A stretch of 64,000 nt of DNA, taken from contig NC_085117.1 in NCBI RefSeq assembly GCF_030269925.1, forward strand, positions 5,452,231 through 5,516,230, given 5' to 3'. The notes under the pieces are model-generated. The model ran no database searches. It was given only the letters and a program-made list of their open reading frames with translations, and was not told the origin of the DNA. Shown here in pieces: positions 34,101 through 45,906 of this stretch (position 1 is its first letter; every line of letters begins with the position of its first letter). The translations under genes and the position numbers were made by a program. The DNA comes from Bombyx mori (Eukaryota > Arthropoda > Insecta > Lepidoptera > Bombycidae).

Positions 34101-37100
34101 ATGCTGGGAGAATGTAGAAGTGTATCAGGATGTATAAGTTTTTGAGGCATCAAAGTACTTATGCCATCAATAGATCATCATTAAATCGCATCATCATATC
34201 CTAGCAAATTAGCAGGGAGTGAAAAGTATTTTTGTAGGATAGGATTTTTATGTTCTATCTACCTCATTTATGCTTCTTTGAAAGAAGAAATACACCAACC
34301 ATTTGAATAATTTGCAACATTTTATATTTAATGGAAAGAGAGACAATGATCTCTTTAATATGAATCAAATATTAAGATTGTTAAATGAAATTTTATTTAA
34401 TTTTTTTAGACATTCTGATCACATAAAAAATGTGGTACCCTGATGAGGAACACCCAAGATATAGGATTCACACTCAAAATATGATTCATAGTAAATGCTT
34501 TTTTTTGGTCAGGAGGAAATCGCCGGACTCCCACCCTCCACTGTGGATGGCGGGTGGGGTATGTCGGAGTCGAACCGACTAAAACCTCCTCTCGCTCAAC
34601 AACCCATCCGAACCTCGCATGAGACAGAACTCAAGAAAAGGCAAAGGGGGAGAGTGAAGCGTTTAGTGCGGAGCACATCTCTCCCATCACCCTCCCCCTG
34701 GGGACGCCGAACCGGCGGTCATTGGCGCCACGACCACCAGCCCTCTTGACTTGACTCAGACTTGACGTTCTGCAAGATGTTCGGAGCAGACCGCGGTCCC
34801 AAGGAATTTTAGGGCCCCACCCACTAAGCGACTCCCCTGCACTCTTACACCCGACATCCGAATTTCGTCGACGACAGCGACGACGAAAATGCGGACCGCA
34901 TCGTAGTCCGCATTTTCGCCGACGCGTCGTCCCGTCCTCCCGGTGCCAGCACGCTAGTGACGGTAGAGTGCGGCGCAGCCTCAACCCTTTAGGTCGCCCC
35001 GTGACCATCACCGGGAAGAGACTGCCTCTTCATAGGGGCCAGAGCTGGACAAACGCCGACCACCGGCTCGGCGGCGGCGGCACGGCGCCGAGAGGGAGGA
35101 AGAGTTCTCCCTTTCCCGTTCCACCGCCTCTTTCTGCGAGATGTTGGACTTGCAGAAGTCGAGCATCGCCTGCCAGGACTCGTCGATACCAAGCATCGTA
35201 GCCATGACGGTCGGAAGCGACAAGTCCGGTCCTATTTTTGCAACGAGGACGCGGCGCTGCTCCGCGAAAGCGGGGCAATACGCGAGCGTGTGCTCCGCCG
35301 TGTCCTCGTTGCAGTCACTGCAGTGGTGGCACTTTGGCGTCGGCTCCCTCCGGGCGACGCGGTGAGCACCTGCGTCGCTCGGAAAGTGAGACGTCCTCGG
35401 TCGCGATTCACCCAGTCCGAGAGGACCGGGCGGATCACCTCGACGGTCCGTCGCCCGTAGGCGGAGTCCGCCAGGCGGCGAGACCACGCCTCGAGCACGG
35501 CACGCCGAGATTGAAGCTTCCGCGAAGATTGAAAAGCCTACCCTGTCATAATTTATTTTCTTGAGCGACTTTTATTTACAACGGCTGCCCCACCACTCAA
35601 ACCGAAACAGATTACTTACTGCTTCACGGCAGAAATAGGCGGGGTGGAGGTACCTACCCATGCGTACAAGAGGTCCTACCACTAGTATACTCTTCTTTAT
35701 CAATCAATAGCCCACTAAGTTTCTCTACGGATCTTCTCAGTGGGTCGCGTTTCCGATCCGGTGGTAGATTCTGCGAAGCATTGCTCTTGCCAGGGCCAGT
35801 GTTAACAACATTCACAGTTTGAGACCTGTGGGCTTACCTACACGTTAGGGTGAAGCTGAAATAGCTTCTCAAGGCTATCAGCATAGGTAGGAAAAAAAAA
35901 CAATCAATCAATGAAAACAATATTGTCATTTATAAATCATTGTAACAACCAGGAATAGAGATGAGGTGTGTATAGCAATACTTGTCATCGTAAGTATAGT
36001 AGAGTACAGTCTGGTCTGTAAGTACAGTATCTTTTTGCCTGAGCTGATCATGAACAAAGAGCTGTGGCGGATCACCAAGTAGACACCAATGAAGAAGGAG
36101 ATCCTTACGCGGAAGTGGTATTGGATTGTTCACATATTAAGAAAGCCTGATACCCACCTATCCAAGAGAGCACTGACCTGGAAAGCATCTGGCAAAAGGA
36201 AGAGAGGCCATCCCAGAACAAATTGGCGTCGCTCAGTGAAGCAGGAGCTGGGCGTCTTAGGAATGATGTGAGAGGAGTTAAAATAGACTGCCCAAGGCTG
36301 TAAATGGAAGGATTTGATTCGAGCCCTAAACCCCAGCAGAAGGTAATAGGAAAGAAAGAGGAAGAGATTTTTTTTGGAATGAAACAATTGCAACCATTCT
36401 ATAGAACAGATGTTCAGTAGGATGGATAGGCACACTCAAGAGCTTGACCAAACTAAGAGTTATCCTAAGGGAAACTCAAATGAATTAAAGACAGCTGCTT
36501 TGTGAGTGCATCTACCTTCGGAGAGGAATCACGACCAACTGCGAAGTTTTACACCGAATTCTGGCTAATTCGGGGAATTGTGCTATAGTAGCTGGTACCA
36601 ATAGCGTCCCACAACTGTGAGAATGGCTGTGCCTATTCGTAAGAACAAGTCTAGAGCGTCGACGGTGAATGATTAGTACAAGACATTACTTAATACAAGC
36701 AAATATCTCCAGCAATAAAGAAAATTTTGAATCTATGACGAACCGCATTTCCAAATTTAATTTAATGATGATATTAAGGAACCACCACGCTCACTAATAT
36801 TCTACTACATTCTACACTGATGTCTGGTCGTCATCATTTTATTACAAATTTCTTTGGTTGGAATAAAGTAACACAGACCGTAAACTATCAGCGTTAGAAT
36901 TTTATAGAGGCCTCGGCATATTGATTATCTTTGTATACGATTTTTTTTGACAAAGGAAAATATTACTAAAATGGTGTCTAACCTCAAAGCAGCTAAGGAA
37001 AGCGCCGACTCCATCGTATCCTTTTTGTTTTTTTTCGTGCGGAAGCTTCGCGGCCGGTGGCAGATACGGAATGGGGTCCCGGGCGGCAAATAAAGCCAAT

Positions 37101-37126
37101 AAATTTGGTGGCAAAAACTGCGTCAT
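28192..37126 (-). CDS. snRNP-U1-70K: U1 small nuclear ribonucleoprotein 70 kDa
   Basis: Binds stem-loop I of U1 snRNA in the nucleus for 5' splice-site recognition. Exons (5' to 3'): 37126-36983, 33814-33632, 33417-33355, 33003-32922, 30348-30247, 29706-29542, 29238-29145, 29059-28923, 28280-28192 (TGA), all GT/AG and in frame; 352 residues, shorter than the ~440 of fly and human. It starts [13 protein letters not shown]; the N-terminal U1-70K region contains [22 protein letters not shown] with RNP2 at its end. RNP1 is RGYAFIEY, then [32 protein letters not shown] and two Arg/Ser-rich exons. The last two exons each carry an IKQEP motif (IKQE fits the SUMO consensus). Poly(A) signal on the minus strand at 28134-28129. 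Large introns carry retroelements, a MITE and hairpins. Confidence 0.97.
28545..28826. mobile_element. MITE with ~40-bp terminal inverted repeats
   Basis: 28545-28585 and 28786-28826 are nearly perfect reverse complements (core AATATGCAATTTCGAAAAGG). The whole is 282 bp, AT-rich and has no coding capacity, in the last intron of U1-70K. Target duplication not resolved. Confidence 0.85.
28886..28922. repeat. (GT)n/(CA)n microsatellite at a U1-70K donor site
   Basis: On the gene strand the donor of exon 8 (GTACGT, beginning at 28922) runs straight into a CA tract of about 14 repeats. Confidence 0.95.
29318..29452 (-). mobile_element. Bm1-type SINE fragment (5' half without head)
   Basis: Reverse orientation. 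It contains the accelerated-decay form of the GTTATTCCTTCA/CATTGTAAACAT-type region and the GGTGGTCCCTACCCGTG block, in the U1-70K intron between exons 29542 and 29238. Confidence 0.65.
29737..29808. repeat. ~33-bp stem hairpin near a U1-70K 3' splice site
   Basis: 29738-29770 pairs with 29775-29807 with only a couple of mismatches and a 4-nt loop (29771-29774). In gene sense it lies ~30-100 nt upstream of the acceptor of the exon starting at 29706. Confidence 0.9.
30805..31059 (+). CDS. Possible small two-helix membrane protein (84 aa)
   Basis: Uninterrupted ATG-to-TAG frame antisense within the U1-70K intron 30348-32922. It has an N-terminal hydrophobic stretch (residues ~5-28, signal-like), a polar segment with acidic residues (~30-45) and a second strongly hydrophobic helix (~46-74) ending in Arg-rich RARLVTI. 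Composition is protein-like rather than low-complexity, and GC is higher than in the flanks. No homologue recognised and no splice context seen. It may be a chance frame or a fragment of a longer gene. Confidence 0.35.
   Translation: MSKLTAAILTLTLLFIALGPLGAPLIDFAAETGRAHDTLSPDTEKIIGSLILTLVGPFSVTVFMYFFIIFYWKYITLRARLVTI
31366..31396. repeat. (TA)n microsatellite
   Basis: Alternating TA run in the U1-70K intron. Confidence 0.95.
32270..32513 (-). mobile_element. Bm1-type SINE, 5'-truncated
   Basis: Well-preserved reverse-orientation copy in the U1-70K intron. The T tract at its left (32270-32278) is the A-tail complement. Confidence 0.88.
34498..35545 (-). mobile_element. R1-clade-like non-LTR retrotransposon, 3' kilobase
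   Basis: Minus strand: RT C-terminal region ([19 protein letters not shown], about 35290-35495), a frameshift, then the Cys/His motif region ([19 protein letters not shown]) and [14 protein letters not shown], a basic tail and a 3' UTR that ends in a T8 tract at 34499. Collinear with 16148-16930. 5'-truncated and frameshifted, hence dead. Inserted in the first intron of U1-70K in the same orientation. Confidence 0.8.
34874..34923. repeat. GC-rich inverted repeat in the R1-like 3' UTR
   Basis: ACGAAAATGCGGAC (34882-34895) faces GTCCGCATTTTCGC (34905-34918) across a short loop. It is absent from the related copy at 16148-16930, where the flanking sequence continues differently. Confidence 0.8.
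35577..35688 (-). mobile_element. Bm1-type SINE fragment
   Basis: Central part of the SINE body only (AACGGCTGCCCCACC block to the CCTACCACTAGT end), reverse orientation. Confidence 0.7.
35706..35892 (+). mobile_element. Jockey-like non-LTR retrotransposon 3' end
   Basis: 3'-UTR block ending in an A tract at 35892-35900, within the first U1-70K intron. Confidence 0.75.
36028..36300 (+). mobile_element. C-terminal tail of an RTE/CR1-like LINE ORF
   Basis: Plus-strand frame 36089-36271 contains [20 protein letters not shown] and [14 protein letters not shown], the basic end typical of RTE/CR1-type RT ORFs. Upstream ELWRITK is interrupted by TAG, so this is a relic. First intron of U1-70K. Confidence 0.65.
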
Positions 37127-37589
37127 TTTAACACTCACAAATCACACATCATATAATCACAGTATAATCTATTTATAAACGTCCTTGCAGTAGCAATTAC
37201 TAACTAAGAAGATAAAGCCTATTTATACATATATATTGTAAAATATTTCTGATAAATCACATTAATTAAAGTAAATCACTTATCACACCCAAGTATGAAC
37301 GCCAACGCCATTTGCAAATCATTTTTTTTAATAAACGTAACGGCTTGGACTCTAGTCTTTTAAGCCAATCTAAAAAGTTACATTTCCGCGAAATACATTT
37401 AAAATTTGTAACAATTTTTTTAGATATTGATTTTCCGGGACTCAGGATCAATTTTTAACGGCCATCGGAGAATGAATCGATTTAATTTATTGACGGGATT
37501 CTCTCTAGCGTCGTGTTAGGCGCGGTAACCAAATCAATCTATTTTTCAGTCCACAAACGTTCACTGCTGGATCTAGGTGAAAATTTTGC
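37127..37589. other. 5' flank of U1-70K; nothing recognised
   Basis: AT-rich, no coding pattern, no clear TATA or initiator that I would defend. The U1-70K promoter presumably lies here. Confidence 0.4.
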
Positions 37590-38662
37590 ATTCCTCTCTT
37601 ATAAATCTTTGGCAAGCCCATACCGTGGGCTTCGAAGGCTAAGTATTTAGGCGTCACTCTCGACAAGGGCTGACATTCGGGGTCCACATTAAGTCAGTAC
37701 GCGATCGAGCCGCGTTCCTACTCGGTCGACTGCTCAATAAGTATTTACAAACGGCATCATTGCGTCACTTTGAAAAGGCGGTATGACATGAAAATCCTCT
37801 TGTCGTGGCCGCCGGAAATTACATACCCGATCTTGTGGACCGAATAGTAAAGTCAACGTCGCTCTAAACACGTCATTACGGATCCTCCCGATCCATTAAC
37901 GGTGCTTCTGGGTACTTCAAGCACCTGTCACCGTCTTCGCCGAACCCGTCGATTGCAACGAAGGGCACGACGAGTAAATTAACTCATAGACACAGCCCAC
38001 TGAGAGCTCCGTGAGCTCATCTACAAGCTACAGCTGTAAAGCCTCGTACGGACTTTGCGTTCCAGGGTACGCGTAGCTTGGTTACGCATATCCTGGAACG
38101 CACAATCCGGATGTGTTGCTACGCGTGTACAGTCGCTGTAAGCGTACCAATCCATTCGCAGTCGGTATTTAGTCGCGAGTCAAAGAAGTTGTCATGTTTT
38201 ATTTGGACGGCACAATGGCAAGATATGCGTTCCCGTGTTTCAATAATGAAATCTCTATAAAACAATTCAGTTATATGAATCAAAATCTTTATTATGGAAT
38301 ACGAAATCGTTTAATTATAGAAATACATCATTACGTAAAGATGCGTGGAGAAATATTTCAACAAAAATGAAGTATCGCGATTTCTTCTTTTTCTTTAAAA
38401 ACGCGGCAAACGCCGTAGCCATTCTCTTCGTCAGCCTCGAATATATTAAGTGTATAATCTATGTCGTCAGCATTACACAGGGTCGCGCGTGCACTGGATT
38501 CTTTCGGTTCGCACTGTTGTACTACTGTAAGCGTAGTTGACTCGTGACGCTTTATAAACGGGTACGCGTACCTTTTTATACGCGTAGCTTGGGTACGCGT
38601 TCTTTGGAACGCAAAATTCGTACGAGGCTTTATAGCCTCTCAAGGCTATCAGAATAAGCAGG
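37590..38662 (+). mobile_element. Jockey-like retrotransposon with internal deletion, split by a MITE
   Basis: Plus strand reads SKAKYLGVTLDKG and, after a 1-base shift, HIKSVRDRAAFLLGRLLN; it then jumps directly to KYLQTASLRHFEKAV, so the usual thumb segment between them is missing. Then follow the basic C-terminus (near 37870-37975) and the 3'-UTR block, interrupted at 38037 by a MITE and resumed at 38635 (GCCTCTCAAGGCTATCAG, then A tail 38652-38669). Confidence 0.75.
38037..38634. mobile_element. ~600-bp MITE nested in the jockey-like 3' end
   Basis: Inverted ends AAAGCCTCGTACGGACTTTG (from 38038) and, read inward from 38632, AAAGCCTCGTACGAATTTTG; the repeats extend about 30 bp to GCGTTCCA. 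The flanking jockey sequence (CAGCTG...TAGCCTCTCAAGG) is contiguous in other copies, so the boundaries are defined by comparison; TA target. Rich in TACGCGTA motifs. No transposase. Confidence 0.8.
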
Positions 38663-38667
38663 AAAAA

Positions 38668-38943
38668 AAAGGTCAACTCTGCCCTATGATCTTCAAGCGA
38701 AATAAATTGTCCCTTAATAACAAGGTGACACTCTACACAACTTGCATATATTCCGTCATGATCTATGCAAGTGTAGTGTTCGCTCACGCGGCCAGTACAC
38801 ACATTAACTCTCTCCAGGTCATCCAATCCCGTTTCTGCAGGATAGCCGTCGGAGCACCGTGGTACGTCAGGAATGTTCACCTCCACAACGATCTAAATTC
38901 AGTACCGATAGATTTCTTATGGAAGCCTCAGAATCGTAAATGA
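38668..38943 (+). mobile_element. Second jockey-like fragment: RT thumb/C-terminal region
   Basis: Frame to TGA at 38941-38943 includes KLSLNNKVTLYTTCIYSVM, YASVVFAHAASTHINSLQ and SRFCRIAVGAPWYVRNVHLH. This is exactly the segment missing from 37590-38662. It starts immediately after that element's A tail and ends 24 bp before the RPUSD1 stop codon. Confidence 0.8.
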
Positions 38944-38966
38944 AAAACATCAAAGATAGAAATAAT

Positions 38967-41900
38967 TTAATTGGTGCAATTATACATTTTATAGTTGACG
39001 CCCAGCACATATGACTTATCGATCACGTCACATACATCATTGAAGTCGCCTTTGGTTTTGTAAGGGTACGCTACCCGATCAGACTTCCAGTGCTGGAGGA
39101 AGCCTTCATCGGAAAAGTAAGGGGTTTTGGTTTGAACGTCGATAACTTCCTTGTCGACTGGTAAAACTAGCCTGCAAGGCAATACGGACTAGTAAATAGG
39201 CATCAACCGAAACCTTATTCTATGATTCATCTCTAAACAGTATTTCTTTCATCAATAACTGACTTTTTTGACAAGCGTTTAACCCACAGACACAGCCCAT
39301 TGAGTTTCTCGCAGGATATTCTCAGTGGATCACGTTTCCGAATCCGGTAGTAGATTCTGCGAAGCACTGCTCTTGCTAGGGCTAGTATTATCAACACCTC
39401 CGGTTTGAGTCGAGCCCTTCGTCGCAAGCGATAAGTTCGACGAGGACGACGACCGCATACTGTTTTAGGTGTATAAGTACAATATTAAATATAAACAAAA
39501 AGGAGAAAACGATGCTAGGCCCTAGACTGTGACTAGACGATACAAATTATACTAAAATTTCGATTTTATGTTGTACTTAAATCGGCACGCGAATATATTG
39601 TTACTGTGGCGTCAGGTGACACCCGCGCCTTCGGGAATCTCGATCGCGCCCGATGACGCCCGAGTGCGACTTGGTGTGCCAGTGTTGCACACTACAAAAG
39701 GATGAAAGATGACCCTGCGGTGCTCAGAATACGTCTATTACTTTTGGCCGATACATCACTAGCGAAATTATGTTAAAAAGATCTCGAAGTCATGTAGTAA
39801 TGGAGTAAGGGGACGAATTGAGATTCCTCGTGGTGGAGACAAAAATGCTACCCGGACCGCAGAGCCACTATACCAAATATGTTGCCCCAACAGAATTTGA
39901 CTGGACTCCAACCATTATTATGCAGCCAGAACAATTTTACCAAGTTTCCTCTCCTTGGAACCTTACACTAAAAAAATGCTAAGCTCTTCCAAGGATCATG
40001 CCTTGTGGGATTACCTGGAAGCGTGGAGAAACATGCGGTGTGGAGAACAGTCCGACCTGTCGCTGTAAGTGTAATCGCCCAGTATAGTGTGGCCTATTGC
40101 GTTACAGTGGACCCTCAGCTGATGGCGACGACCTTTCCACAAACACCAAACAGTGGAAATTAGCGCTAAATCCCATAATGTACTTAATATCTTGTCATAC
40201 AAGTCATTCATTATATGAAGTTTATGAAGAGGATTAGGAATTTCATTTTAGGGTTTGATGGCATAGTCAACACCAAGCCGTACTCTGCTGTGTTAATACA
40301 TACTACTACGGTCGGAGGCACAATACTGTAATGTTAAGCAATATCCTGTAGGCAGACGAGCATACGGACTACCTAAAGGTAAATAGTTACCGTCGCTCAT
40401 TGACATCAGCAATGCCAGGGGTAGAGCCAAGCCGCTGCTTACCATTGTGTATACCAGGACATTAATTTCAAAGCCGGATGGTAGGTGGCAAAACATATCT
40501 GGAAACGCACTGTAGATGAACGCACGGCCCCAGGGTGTTGTGCGGAGGAACTCTACTCCAATGGCTGGGGGACCGGGTAAATGTAAAATTCACATAGACA
40601 AACTTCTGATAGCCATTGCGACTAGTTTACCCAGCTTTTTGAGAGACCCCAGAGACAAACCAGTTATAGGCTTCAGTAGGAGTACAGACACAGGACTCCG
40701 TTGGTACCAGCCCGTCTCCAAGAGCAGCATCCTGGTCTGAGCGCTGCGAACTTGTATCGTTTGAGATGAAGATGTTCGCGCCAGCATCTTGTGATTCGAG
40801 TGCAGGGTTTCAGGGTCTGCGCCTGTCAATGCGATAATTTTTATGATGAAAATATGTATGCATCATTTATAAAAAAAAAAAAGAACGATTGATACGTTTC
40901 TTTGCACACAGAAAGAACGGAAGTATCTTGTGGTCTTGCAGCTTGTTTGACTTGGGTTTTTATTTTCACGATAAGTGGATTAAGTGGATTTTATTCGTTG
41001 TCTGTGTAGCCGGCTTACGGACGATAGTTTTACGTGATAACGTCAGTAGCAGAACTATTCGAATTGCTACCTCTTACGTCACGCGAGAAGAGAGATAAAT
41101 GTGTCACAAGTCAACGATTGGCCCTCTCGCTTGCACGCTCAGGCTCAGGCGGAACGTGACATTTTTATGTGCGTGCAGCCGGTGTTCATCGAGTTATAAG
41201 ACGTTATCACGCCAATAAAACAATAATTTAGTCTGGTGATGAATCTGGAAGGTGAGTGATCATACTCTTGTATGGATCTTAAGTGGAACATAGTTAGTTT
41301 AGTAAACATAGACTTTGGAGTCGTAAGATTCTTGCTAGCTACACTGCAATAATAAATAAATAATTGAAAGTGTCACGGTCCAAAATATTAAGGCATCAGG
41401 AGTATCTACGGGTATCTCCTCGTATCTACTCGTACTAGACTTTGAGACAGCAAGTCTTAAGGTGGGTGGTGGCGTTTGGGGACACCTGGTCGATCATGAG
41501 GTTATTAACTACCCATCTCTAAACTAAGCAAAGTGGAGATAACTGATCAATATCGTCACATAAAAGCAGGGGTGCCTTGATGCTTTTCTCCATCTCCCTC
41601 GCTACCGCTTTCTATTGGATTTATTTAACAATAATTTTTTTTTTATATAATTTAATATTCACTAACTGATACCCGCGGCTTTCCTATCATGTTTAATGGA
41701 AGTTTTTTAACAAGGATATCCTTTTGATAAAAAGACAGCTCTTTCCAAAGGGGACTCCCATGATCCATCATGTTATTTTTAAATGCAATTTTTTGTCAAT
41801 TTCAATCTAATGATTTCTCATATTGTGGCGAGCCCGAGTGCGGCCCTGCGCTGGAGCATCGTACTATAATATTCGACAGTACTCGCAAAATGCTTTCATT

Positions 41901-44900
41901 CGGTTGAGTTCGAGACAGACATACGCTAGGGTCTTCCACTATTAACATCTGTATTTGATCGCTGTTTCATTAAATATAAAATTGTAGTTAATTGGTGGTA
42001 TCATTTAATTTTCACTGCAACGAAACTACAATATTATGTTACATGACGCAAGATTGGCCCAGTACTAACAAAATGTGACTAAGAATATTTAATGGTCGCT
42101 AAAAACACCATAAACTTACCAACGCCATAATCAACATCGGCCAGCTCAAAGCCAACATGTCCGCGGACGATCGCCAGGTAGTATTTCCTGGTCAATCTCT
42201 TTTCGAACGCTTTGCCAGCGCTGGCCGCAGCTGGCCGACTCTTGGCCATGCAGAGCACGCCACTCGTGGCGTAGTCCAATCGTTGGACGAAATGTAAAGG
42301 TTGCGATGACGTTGACAGATGAGAATCGCAACGCGCTATTTGGTAAGCCACTGTGTTCTGAAATACCAACTCGTTTCTCTTAACTTTAAAGAAAATAATT
42401 AGTTTATCAATGAATATGGGCGGCATAAACTGTCATATTATATGTCAGTAAGTGTATATATTGTCAGTGTTGAATGCATACAATTATCAATTATATATAT
42501 ATACCATTGATACGAAAGGACAAGGCACTCAGATTAGACTTGGATGCTGATTAATGACTTTTTTTATCTATTTCGGTGTCTAACTGGAAAAAAAAATTGA
42601 TTTATGTTATAAGATTAAAGATTAAGATTATTTATTAGAGATTATTATTAGAGATTAAAGTAGCCATTGGCTTGGCTGTATGAGATGACATCCTATTGTT
42701 TTTAGGCAATTACGGCCATGGAGTTAATAAGTACCTACAACTGGAGTGCTGTCTAATGCCGAGAAATCGGTCTCGAAAGAGAATACTTTTTGGTCGCGGT
42801 GTCCTTGTCTAATGTGGTGACCATATATAATTTAATTATAGGACAAAATTATACACATGCATAAGTTTTGAATTTACCTTAAGTAATTCTGTGTAACCCT
42901 ATGTAAATACAAAACACGTGCTTGCAACCTTTTATTTATGTAAATTCAATTCTAAACATTGCTTCGTCGTCATGGTGACTTTTTTTCGACGGTTTTTTTT
43001 GGAAATTGCTGCGTTGTCGAAAATCTAGCACTGAGTTTTATTACAAACATCATTACCTCAGTTCTATTACTTAAACTTCCTCAAACTCGTGTTTAACGTC
43101 CGAATACTCAACCGCGACTTAAATAATATATTATGTTGAACTTAATTACGCAATTCCTACTTTAATGTACTGGCTAAGTGGGCCGTGCAAATTAATATTT
43201 GACACACTGAGTGAGACACTGCAACACACATGGTCTGCGCGTATCGGGTGCTCTTTTCCTACATTCACATCTTCAATTGATTTAAAATTGTTTGTATTTT
43301 TACTTCTGTGCTATTTTAATGACACGTGTATATTAAGTCTACTAGTTACATTTTAGGAAATAAAACACAATGGGTAATAAAATGAAATGAACTGAAATTC
43401 ATTTATTTGTTATATGTAGACAATTAAATAACTCTTAAATGACAAGTCAATACACATAACACGATACACATAGTACTTGATCTCTATTTACAAAATATTG
43501 GTTATACATATTATTATTATTAAGTTCAGTTAATTTTCTGTAGTCTTATAATATAACATTTCCTCTATTTTAAGTAAATTCTTTTTTTTCAACGAAATAC
43601 ATAATTTATTTTAATCAATATCTAAGTGGACCATGAGTATCATTAAAATTTCGCAATTTAAATTTCAATTCAATTAAAAATCGCCATTTTTCTTTAATAA
43701 ATCTAAAATCGACTTTATATTTACAATCACTATTTCGCGACTTTTAAGTTTTTGTTTCAATACCTTAACATCTTGTCGTAATTTTGCTTTTCTCGGGGTA
43801 TTTTTTATTTCTTGCGTTTGAGTACTTGATTCTTCTTGTTTGACCTTTATATAGGACATTTTCCAGAAATTCCAACGTCATATTTACTAGAAGATCCTAC
43901 TCGTTCGCTTAACGTCAGGCAAATGATATACATGCTTCCGTGCGACGCTATTCAATACAATAAAAAAAGTTCAAAAAATACCACGTGATGGCTCTTATAA
44001 AATGAAAAATACATTGCAAAATTATAGTTTTCACGATTGTTTTTTCAAATTTAGTATATGACATAGATTAAGTACAATTTACAAGACAAATGGTATTAAA
44101 TATTATAATGAGAAAAAATATCTCACATTTTAAAAATATATGCTCACACTAGTAAAAATTTATCAATGAATCTGACATATGGAAGGATATTCCACAAACT
44201 GGAGACGATTCTCGCTTAAAACCACTTACATTAAAAGTGTTCACCATGATTACACGGAAACTTTCACGATTTTCGAAAAAAAAACAAGCCACAAGCTGTA
44301 TCAGTGCCATTTTAACTTCGCACTACAAACGTAAATAGACGCCATTTTTCTTTTAATCCATTCATAGCTCTTTTTCGGTGATGCCAACAATTAATCTGGC
44401 TTCCCACCAAATTCAACATGAAAACCATCAGAAATCTACGTACCTACCATTAAATTTTCCATTAAACAGAGTTCTTATTAACATAGAACAATAATTTTTT
44501 TGTTAATAAGCTTTATTAATATATGATGTTCTATTAAAAATCAATATATATCATATAATCAATACTTCTTATATAATTTATTTTAATAAATTGTCATCAT
44601 CAGAAACTAATTTCACCATAACTTTGTACGTTTATTTTGAACCAATTTAATTTTTGACGTTGATGGAAATTCTAAATTCTCGCAACATTTTCTAGTTAAG
44701 TTTAAGTCACTTCGTTTAAATAATATGTATTTAGATATATTATTGTCATAAAATGTTTAAAATCCTGTAAAGTGGATTGATTTTAAACTTTTCGATAATT
44801 TTCAACAACACTTGGGTGGCTACTAAAAAATCCACTAACCACTAAAAGCCATTTTTGATAACGAAGACGGGGTCCAAATTCCGAGATTTTATGGAAAATC

Positions 44901-45324
44901 CTCTAAGCTAGCAACACTGCTTTTTGTTTGTAAAATGTGCGAGAGGGACACCACCACTTAATAATCATTCTCTTTTCAGACCGTTTTTCCTTACATCTTT
45001 TGCTATTTAAAAATAAACTTTAAGCCATAGAGATAAAGTATATTTTTAGTTTTTATGTCAAACGAAGTAAGCACTCCAGTTAGAATAGTAACTCTATGAT
45101 TACGGCTAAGCATCTTTATCATAACCAAACTTTTAGTATTACTTAAATTCATAACAGAATTAGATTAATAACAAATTTACCTTTTCGTTTTCGTCATCAG
45201 AATTGATATACATGTCATAAGGCTTGTTCACGATTAAATAATCAGAGTTTTCAAATAGAATTTCCACAGCCATGTTCTTTGTTGACATTCTGAACCCGCG
45301 AAAATTGAAATTAGGTGCGTTCAT
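38967..45324 (-). CDS. RPUSD1: RluA-family pseudouridine synthase, RPUSD1-like
   Basis: Converts uridine to pseudouridine in RNA; the substrate of RPUSD1 is not settled. Exons (5' to 3'): 45324-45181, 42357-42120, 40822-40661, 40132-40015, 39171-38967 (TAA), GT/AG, frames consistent; 288 residues. ATG 45324 is the first in-frame Met after an upstream TAG; a second Met at 45288 would give 276 residues. Visible motifs: SDYLIVNKPYDMYI, the catalytic-loop motif FVQRLDYATSGVLC with the nucleophilic Asp, RKYYLAIVRGHV, and ITGRRHQLRVHCNAIGHTIL, the RluA C-terminal signature. No S4 domain. Large introns contain repeats, and intron 1 a THAP-like fragment. It is divergent from the CAAP1-like gene about 1.9 kb away. 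Confidence 0.93.
39285..39465 (+). mobile_element. Jockey-like 3' fragment with an inverted junction
   Basis: 39285-39410 is the plus-oriented 3'-UTR block; 39415-39465 matches the minus-oriented C-terminal coding end seen at 6765-6815. Two pieces of one family are therefore joined head to head. Confidence 0.6.
40340..40440 (+). repeat. Dispersed lepidopteran repeat fragment
   Basis: Shares GCAGACGAGCATACGG and CATCAGCAATGCCAGGGG blocks with 62385-62480. RPUSD1 intron; class not determined. Confidence 0.55.
43674..43859 (-). pseudogene. Possible THAP/P-element-type protein fragment
   Basis: 61-residue frame with TPRKAKLRQDVKVLKQKLKS, followed by a hydrophobic-heptad helix. This is similar in style to the leucine-zipper segment after the THAP domain in P-element-derived proteins. 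No THAP zinc motif is found nearby. It lies inside RPUSD1 intron 1 on the same strand. Identification is by resemblance only. Confidence 0.35.
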
Positions 45325-45906
45325 TTTTGATGATTTTTCTCTAATTTATTTATCCAGAAGCGAAAAACATCTGAGTTTTATTGTATTTAATTTTCTTAGA
45401 GACGGCACTTGAAGTAAATAGTTGGATATCCGTGGACAATAATGCGATAGGAATAATTGAATTGTGGTCTGCAAAGCACGGTCCAAATAAACGCAGATCA
45501 CTTCCTCCAATGGCATTTTGTCCACTGGATATCTTATTTTTATTATTTTTATTCACATAATAAAAGTACACATCAAAATTTAAGACACCAACTGACAGAA
45601 GGAACAAAAGAATTTGTTTACGTCACTTTGCTCAAAATACTATTTGGTGGTAAAAAGAGTTTTAGTTGTTAAAATGTATAAAACCTATGAAAAATACATT
45701 TACGTACTCCTACTATGTACTGTTAATTTACACACAAATACTATACCGTTTATGCACATTTTGAAATGAATTTACAAGATGAGACGAACCGCTGAAGTAT
45801 GAAACCTAGGTCTATGAGACGAACGCACTTTATAAGATGTCATATTTTGACACTTCATGCTCTAACTCGACCAAATGTAAACCGTATTTTTATGCTATTT
45901 TTAGTA

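Noticed and set aside
41440..41530. Possible Bm1 remnant
   Set aside because: Only the TTAAGGTGGGTGG block and a loose tail resemble the SINE; too weak to call.
45350..45607. 85-residue minus-strand open frame just upstream of RPUSD1
   Set aside because: It is in a different frame, ends before the RPUSD1 start and has no splice link; probably 5' flank.
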